Made by a program: the position numbers and the translations under genes
Notes under the pieces: generated by a model
Told to the model about the DNA's origin: nothing
Database searches by the model: none
The model's input: the letters and a program-made list of their open reading frames with translations, nothing else
Source of the DNA: Deltaproteobacteria bacterium
Lineage (GTDB): Bacteria > Desulfobacterota > Desulfobacteria > Desulfobacterales > JAFDCJ01
Direction: 5' to 3'
DNA: 9,963 nt
NCBI GenBank assembly: GCA_024277475.1
Contig: JAJRVC010000298.1
Location: 1 to 9,963, forward strand
In this document: positions 6,427 to 9,963 of the stretch, piece after piece
Numbering within the stretch: the stretch's first letter is position 1
Layout of the letters: every line of letters starts with the position of its first letter

Positions 6427-7971
6427 TCATCCCGATTCCGGAAATAGATTTGCGATTTCATCAAAAGCAGGTTTCAGGTTATGATAAAGGCTACGATATA
6501 TCCGATACATTTGATCGTAAATATCGATGTGGTCTTTATCCGGTGGAGTTTTACTTTCCGTTTTAACAACCTGTGCAGCTTCTTCTACACTTGGCCAGAC
6601 GCCAACCCCGGCCCCGGCGATCAGCGCAGCCCCATAGGCACCTCCTTCAGCACTGCCGCTGACGGTAATGACTTCCTGGTTGAACACATCCGCATGGATT
6701 TGACGCCAGAGCTTACTGCTGGTACCACCGCCTGATGTTCGTATTTGATTAACCTGAATACCCAGCCCTTCAATCAGGTGGGTGACATCTTTTAAACTGA
6801 AAATGACGCCTTCGAGAACGCTGCGTAATATACATCGGCGATCGTGGCGCAAGGTTAGTCCGATGAACCCACCCCGCGCATTTGGGTCGGGATAGGGGCA
6901 CCTTTCGCCAATCAAATAAGGCAGAAAGAGCAGCCCTTCGGAACCCGGTTCAGCCAGTGCCGCTTCATCGGTAAACAATTCATATACATCTTTTCCCAGC
7001 CAGCGGGCGACTTCGCTTTCCGAGCCTCCCAACATATCGCGAACCCATCGCAGTGAACCGCCGGCCGCCAGAGTGACACCCATGGTATGCCACTTATCCG
7101 GCATATTATTACAGAATACCTGCAGCTTCCCCTGCGGGTTTTCATAACATTGATCAAGCGCCATCGCGGCTATTCCGGCAGTACCGATGGTTGTCCCAAG
7201 GATGCCCGGTACCACGAGCCCTGTACCGGTGGTTTGGGCGACAGCATCGCCACCCCCCCCAGCCACAGGGGTCCTGCCCGGCATCCCGAGATCCGCGGCT
7301 ATACTGTCGAGCAGGGAGCCGCTGATCTCCGGCGACTCATAACACGCGGGCAGTAAATCTTTGGAGATATTCAATATCTCAAATAAGGGGTAAGACCATT
7401 GCCGTTCACGCACGTTAAACAACCCGGTGCCGGATGCATCCGAAACTTCAGTTGCATATTCCCCGGTCAGGCGATAGCGGATGTAGTCTTTCGGATTTAA
7501 AATAATGTTAAGCGCTTCGTATTTTTCAGGTTCGTTCTCTCTGAGCCAGAGAATTTTGCCGGCGGTATACCCGGGAAGCATCTGGTTGTTGGTCAATTTC
7601 AATAGACCGTCAATCCCGCCGCACAATTTGTGAATTTCACGACACTGTTTTCCGGTGCGTTGATCATTCCAGAGGATAGCCGGCCGCAGCACTTCACCAT
7701 TTTTATCAAGCGGCACCAGTCCATGCATCTGACCGCTCAATCCGATGCTTTTAATGTCACGGGTATGATCAAATTTGCCAACCACCTCTTTTACGGTTGA
7801 AACCACAGCCTGCCACCAGTGCTCGGGTTGCTGTTCCGACCAGCCGGGATGGGGTGTCGACAACGGGTATTCGGCTACGGCACGCGCTGCCACCCGGCCT
7901 TGATGATCAACGATGAGTGTTTTACATCCCGATGTTCCAATATCAATTCCGATTACATATTGTTTAGACAT
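6427..7971 (-). CDS. xylB: Xylulokinase-like FGGY-family carbohydrate kinase
   Basis: This 514-residue kinase phosphorylates a sugar or polyol with ATP, probably D-xylulose to xylulose 5-phosphate. It has the two actin-like lobes of the family. The N-terminal phosphate motif is GIDIGTSG (8-15). SGQMHGL (79-85) and AILWNDQRT (98-106) are strongly xylulokinase-like. Catalytic D242 sits in AGGGGDA, TIGTAG (261-266) is the second phosphate motif, and GGGTSSKLWRQI followed by SAEGGAYGAAL forms the adenosine side. An ATG 23 codons upstream (8040) is in frame, but that stretch is made of intergenic hairpin repeats and the family signature begins right after the chosen ATG. The local ribosome site is weak. 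The glycine loop is encoded by a run of 8 G (7253-7260). It probably leads a transcript with the E1 gene. Confidence 0.88.
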   Translation of the reverse strand: MSKQYVIGIDIGTSGCKTLIVDHQGRVAARAVAEYPLSTPHPGWSEQQPEHWWQAVVSTVKEVVGKFDHTRDIKSIGLSGQMHGLVPLDKNGEVLRPAILWNDQRTGKQCREIHKLCGGIDGLLKLTNNQMLPGYTAGKILWLRENEPEKYEALNIILNPKDYIRYRLTGEYATEVSDASGTGLFNVRERQWSYPLFEILNISKDLLPACYESPEISGSLLDSIAADLGMPGRTPVAGGGGDAVAQTTGTGLVVPGILGTTIGTAGIAAMALDQCYENPQGKLQVFCNNMPDKWHTMGVTLAAGGSLRWVRDMLGGSESEVARWLGKDVYELFTDEAALAEPGSEGLLFLPYLIGERCPYPDPNARGGFIGLTLRHDRRCILRSVLEGVIFSLKDVTHLIEGLGIQVNQIRTSGGGTSSKLWRQIHADVFNQEVITVSGSAEGGAYGAALIAGAGVGVWPSVEEAAQVVKTESKTPPDKDHIDIYDQMYRIYRSLYHNLKPAFDEIANLFPESG

Positions 7972-8013
7972 CTTGGATCCCAAACGGACAAACTTAGCCA
8001 GCCGGTCGTAGTG

Positions 8014-8105
8014 TAGCGAAGATCCCGCTTGCGGGGTCATAGCGAAGCAGCGATCCCGCTAACGGGGTTGTAGCAAAGCGCAAATCCTGTTTTGTCTGGG
8101 AATTG
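8014..8105. repeat. Tandem GC-rich hairpin repeats upstream of the kinase gene
   Basis: Two good copies begin with TAGCGAAG, at 8014-8038 and 8040-8070. A third, degenerate copy begins with TAGCAAAG at 8071. Each good copy contains a dyad: GATCCCGC/GCGGGGTC (8021-8038) and GATCCCG-CTAA-CGGGGTT (8053-8070). GCTTCGCT at 8128-8135 is an inverted match to AGCGAAGC at 8041-8048, so the block may be bounded by inverted ends. On the - strand it would fold in the kinase mRNA leader. It looks like a REP- or MITE-like element rather than CRISPR. Confidence 0.55.
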
Positions 8106-8123
8106 AATTTTGACGATTTTTGG
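8101..8123 (-). promoter_or_regulatory. Shared 23-bp intergenic motif, copy 2 (before the kinase gene)
   Basis: This segment matches 4154-4176 at 20 of 23 positions, with the core TTGACGATTT followed by TGG two bases later. It lies about 130 bp before the kinase ATG, in the gap most likely to hold a promoter for the kinase-E1 group. Its arrangement fits an upstream operator. A clear -35/-10 pair was not found in this gap. Confidence 0.4.
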
Positions 8124-8151
8124 TATCGCTTCGCTCTGTCTTTTCTATAAA

Positions 8152-8178
8152 ATTGATAGAATTCCTTAAATTATCAAT
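8152..8178 (-). terminator. AT-rich inverted repeat after the aldehyde dehydrogenase gene (terminator or operator candidate)
   Basis: ATTGATA (8152-8158) and TATCAAT (8172-8178) form a perfect 7-bp dyad with a 13-base loop. Read on the - strand it is followed by TTTTATAG, as in a weak terminator, 54 bp after the aldehyde dehydrogenase stop. The AT-rich stem and long loop would equally suit a binding site for a dimeric regulator of the kinase gene. Confidence 0.3.
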
Positions 8179-8189
8179 CTGATTATGGC

Positions 8190-8221
8190 GTAAATCATGT
8201 GCAAACATAATGTGATTTTAC
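8190..8221 (-). other. Imperfect dyad just downstream of the aldehyde dehydrogenase gene
   Basis: GTAAATCA (8190-8197) pairs with TGATTTTAC (8213-8221) with one bulged base. An inner ATGT-GCAA-ACAT hairpin lies at 8198-8209. It sits 10 bp past the aldehyde dehydrogenase stop. No U tract follows, so it may stabilise or process an mRNA end rather than end transcription. Confidence 0.3.
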
Positions 8222-8231
8222 TAAATAGGGC

Positions 8232-9713
8232 CTAGGCTGAAAATAAACGTAAATCGTATTGTTCAGGTTCGCGATATCTGATCCGCACATGTTTCAGCTG
8301 AAGATATTCCGCCAAACCCTCATGACCGTGTTCGCGGCCGATACCACTCTGTTTCCAGCCTCCGTAAGCAACGTTCATAATACCCGCATCTACATTATTC
8401 ACGGCGACACTGCCGGCCTGAAGCGCTTTTGACAGCTTATTCATTTCGTTCAAATCGTCAGTATAGGCATACGCGGCCAGTCCGTAGGGTGTTGCATTGG
8501 CCAACAGGATCGCTTCATCAAGCTTGCCGTAAGCCGCTACCCCAACTGCCGGTCCAAAAGTCTCTTCCGTCATGATCAGCATGTCATGCGTCGTATCGGC
8601 AAGAATTGTCGGCTCAAAAAAATAGCCTTTCGTGAATTTAGTGCCTTCGGGTCGCTTACCGCCACAAATTAAACGGGCGCCTTTATTCAAAGCATCCTCG
8701 ATATGAAGTTTCGTTTTTTGAAGCCCTTCCAGACCGGCCATCGGACCCACATCGGCATCCGGTGTTTCCATGCCGTTCGCAATGACGAGTTTGGTGGTTT
8801 CAACTCTAAACTTTTCTAGAAACACCTCGTATATTACACGGTCAACATAGATCCGGTTGATGGCGATGCAAATCTGCCCCATATTTCGAAACGACCTTCG
8901 CACTGCACCTTTGACGGCGTTTTCCAGGTCACAGTGTTTGCTGACGATCAGGGGACATTGTCCGCCGAGCTCCAACGAAATTTTTTTTATGGTGTCTTTG
9001 GCCTGGGCCTGAATAGCCAGTCCGACTTCAAGAGAGCCCGTAAAAGCCACCTTGTGTGATACCGGGCTTTCGACCAGATGGCGGCCGACTCGAGATCCTG
9101 AGCCTGTAACGGCATTGATAACCCCGGCCGGTATTCCGGCATCAAACAGACAGCGCCAGTACTCCAGCGGTGAAAGCGGTGTCAGGGAGGGCACCTTGGC
9201 CACAATTGTGCAACCTGCCGCCAGTGCAGCGGCCGCCTTCCATCCCGTCAGTTCTACCGGATAATTCCAAGCTGAAAGCGCAGCGACGACCCCCACAGGT
9301 TGCTTGATAACCAGGCTCTGATCGTTTGGGTCGGTATTGGCAACAATTTGTCCATAAGCCCGTTTTCCCTCCTCCGCATAGTAGCGAAGCATTTCAGCCG
9401 CTTTTTCAACTTCGCCAATGGCCTCATTCAGGGGTTTTCCCTGCTCCCGGGTCATGAGACCGCCTAATTTTTCTTTGCGCTTATCCAGAATATCACCGGC
9501 CCGCTGCAGGTACTCTGCCCGCGTAAAGGGCGACAAACCTGACCATGACGGAAAAGATCTTTCAGCAGCCATCAACGCCCTGTCTATTTCCCCTTCAGTG
9601 GCTTGGGGGATCCTGGCAAATATCTCTTCGGTTGCCGGATTGATTACATCGATATAGTGACGGCTTTCCGAGTCCAACCATTCACCGTCAATGAGCATGG
9701 GAGATGTATCCAT
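8232..9713 (-). CDS. NAD(P)-dependent aldehyde dehydrogenase (ALDH superfamily)
   Basis: This is a full-length enzyme of 493 residues that oxidises an aldehyde to a carboxylic acid. Motifs in order are AWNYP with N150 of the oxyanion hole, cofactor lysine K173, FTGSLEVG (224-231), the general base E248 in LELGG, nucleophile C282 in GQICIA, EETFGP with cofactor-binding E384, and GGWKQSGIGRE (451-461). In the KVPS cofactor segment, S176 stands where NAD-specific enzymes usually have Glu, as in the NADP-dependent succinate-semialdehyde dehydrogenase GabD; NADP use is therefore likely but inferred. ELGGQCP departs from the usual ELGGKS/NAP. It begins 13 bp after the cupin stop, so the two are surely co-transcribed, with only a weak AGG ribosome site. 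A semialdehyde or sugar-derived aldehyde substrate is suggested by context. Confidence 0.92.
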   Translation of the reverse strand: MDTSPMLIDGEWLDSESRHYIDVINPATEEIFARIPQATEGEIDRALMAAERSFPSWSGLSPFTRAEYLQRAGDILDKRKEKLGGLMTREQGKPLNEAIGEVEKAAEMLRYYAEEGKRAYGQIVANTDPNDQSLVIKQPVGVVAALSAWNYPVELTGWKAAAALAAGCTIVAKVPSLTPLSPLEYWRCLFDAGIPAGVINAVTGSGSRVGRHLVESPVSHKVAFTGSLEVGLAIQAQAKDTIKKISLELGGQCPLIVSKHCDLENAVKGAVRRSFRNMGQICIAINRIYVDRVIYEVFLEKFRVETTKLVIANGMETPDADVGPMAGLEGLQKTKLHIEDALNKGARLICGGKRPEGTKFTKGYFFEPTILADTTHDMLIMTEETFGPAVGVAAYGKLDEAILLANATPYGLAAYAYTDDLNEMNKLSKALQAGSVAVNNVDAGIMNVAYGGWKQSGIGREHGHEGLAEYLQLKHVRIRYREPEQYDLRLFSA

Positions 9714-9726
9714 AAATTTTGCCTGT

Positions 9727-9963
9727 CTATTTTTCTGAAGATTTATCCTTGCCCGTCACCCAAACCATTGCCAGGGGTTGATTGCCCGTATTATAGGTAA
9801 CATGGTGTTCACCGAAAGGAACATATAGAGCGTCTCCTGCCTGGATAGGATATTCATCGTCTCCAACCACCATTTTACCCTTTCCGGTCAGAAAATAATA
9901 AACTTCTTCCATATTTTCATGGGCATGTCCAGTGGTTTTTCCGGTGGGATAGATAACTGTGTA
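9727..9963 (-). CDS. Cupin-domain protein (5' partial)
   Basis: The frame stays open to the right edge, so the start is missing; 78 codons are visible. Both cupin motifs fit the consensus. Motif 1 has H13, H15, E20 and G27 (numbered from the first visible residue, spacing HxH-x4-E-x6-G). Motif 2 is GDALYVPFGEHHVTYN with Pro, Gly, His and Asn in the expected places. These His and Glu residues normally hold one metal ion. Small cupins of this type include sugar isomerases, dioxygenases and sensors that bind a ligand. The MEEVYY start at 9912 is not the true one, since metal-binding His residues precede it. The gene sits 13 bp before the aldehyde dehydrogenase and probably leads or joins that transcript. 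A role in sugar or sugar-acid metabolism is possible. Confidence 0.85.
   Translation of the reverse strand, partial: YTVIYPTGKTTGHAHENMEEVYYFLTGKGKMVVGDDEYPIQAGDALYVPFGEHHVTYNTGNQPLAMVWVTGKDKSSEK

Noticed and set aside
7972..8040. 23-residue N-terminal extension of the kinase
   Set aside because: It is translated largely from the intergenic hairpin repeat, and the family signature begins right after the ATG at 7971.
8014..8105. Small CRISPR array
   Set aside because: There are no unique spacers between the copies, the units are unequal and decaying, and no cas genes are present.
2739..8209. Identical 11-mer GTGCAAACATA at 2739-2749 and 8199-8209, both after - strand stop codons
   Set aside because: Several exact 11-base matches are expected by chance in 10 kb, and the flanking bases do not extend the match.

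Overview
The window looks like chromosomal DNA from an environmental, probably anaerobic, Gram-negative bacterium with mid-range GC. The short intergenic repeats and the protein character remind me of Desulfobacterota genomes, but that assignment is an inference and no marker gene here proves it. There are eight credible protein genes, two of them cut by the window edges. No rRNA, tRNA, CRISPR array, transposase or phage gene was seen.

Left part (1-2643, + strand). The window opens inside a class III PLP-dependent aminotransferase related to glutamate-1-semialdehyde aminomutase. A 419-bp stretch without a convincing gene follows. It carries an imperfect direct repeat, several small hairpins and a composite repeat-like element. 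At its end is a -35/-10 promoter so close to the next ATG that the mRNA may be leaderless. That promoter serves a 375-residue AAA-type ATPase with a C-terminal DUF4143 domain. This gene has repeats on both sides and looks like an independent insertion.

Right part (2761-9963, - strand, transcribed right to left). This is a catabolic gene group in the order cupin (partial), NAD(P)-dependent aldehyde dehydrogenase, 260-bp gap, xylulokinase-like FGGY kinase, fused alpha-beta thiamine-dependent E1 dehydrogenase, VOC-family metalloprotein, SDR oxidoreductase of the mannonate/fructuronate type. Spacings of 13, 63, 73 and 119 bp suggest one or two transcription units, with the 260-bp gap the likely site of a second promoter. 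The set fits breakdown of a sugar, polyol or sugar acid: oxidation by the SDR, phosphorylation by the kinase, handling of an aldehyde by the dehydrogenase and of a 2-oxo acid by the E1. No transporter, regulator, E2 or E3 lies in the window, so the substrate cannot be named.

The main non-coding signals are a 23-bp motif shared 20/23 between two intergenic gaps of the catabolic group, tandem GC-rich hairpin repeats just upstream of the kinase gene that create a false upstream start, and a three-unit 10-bp periodic repeat between the convergent ATPase and SDR genes.
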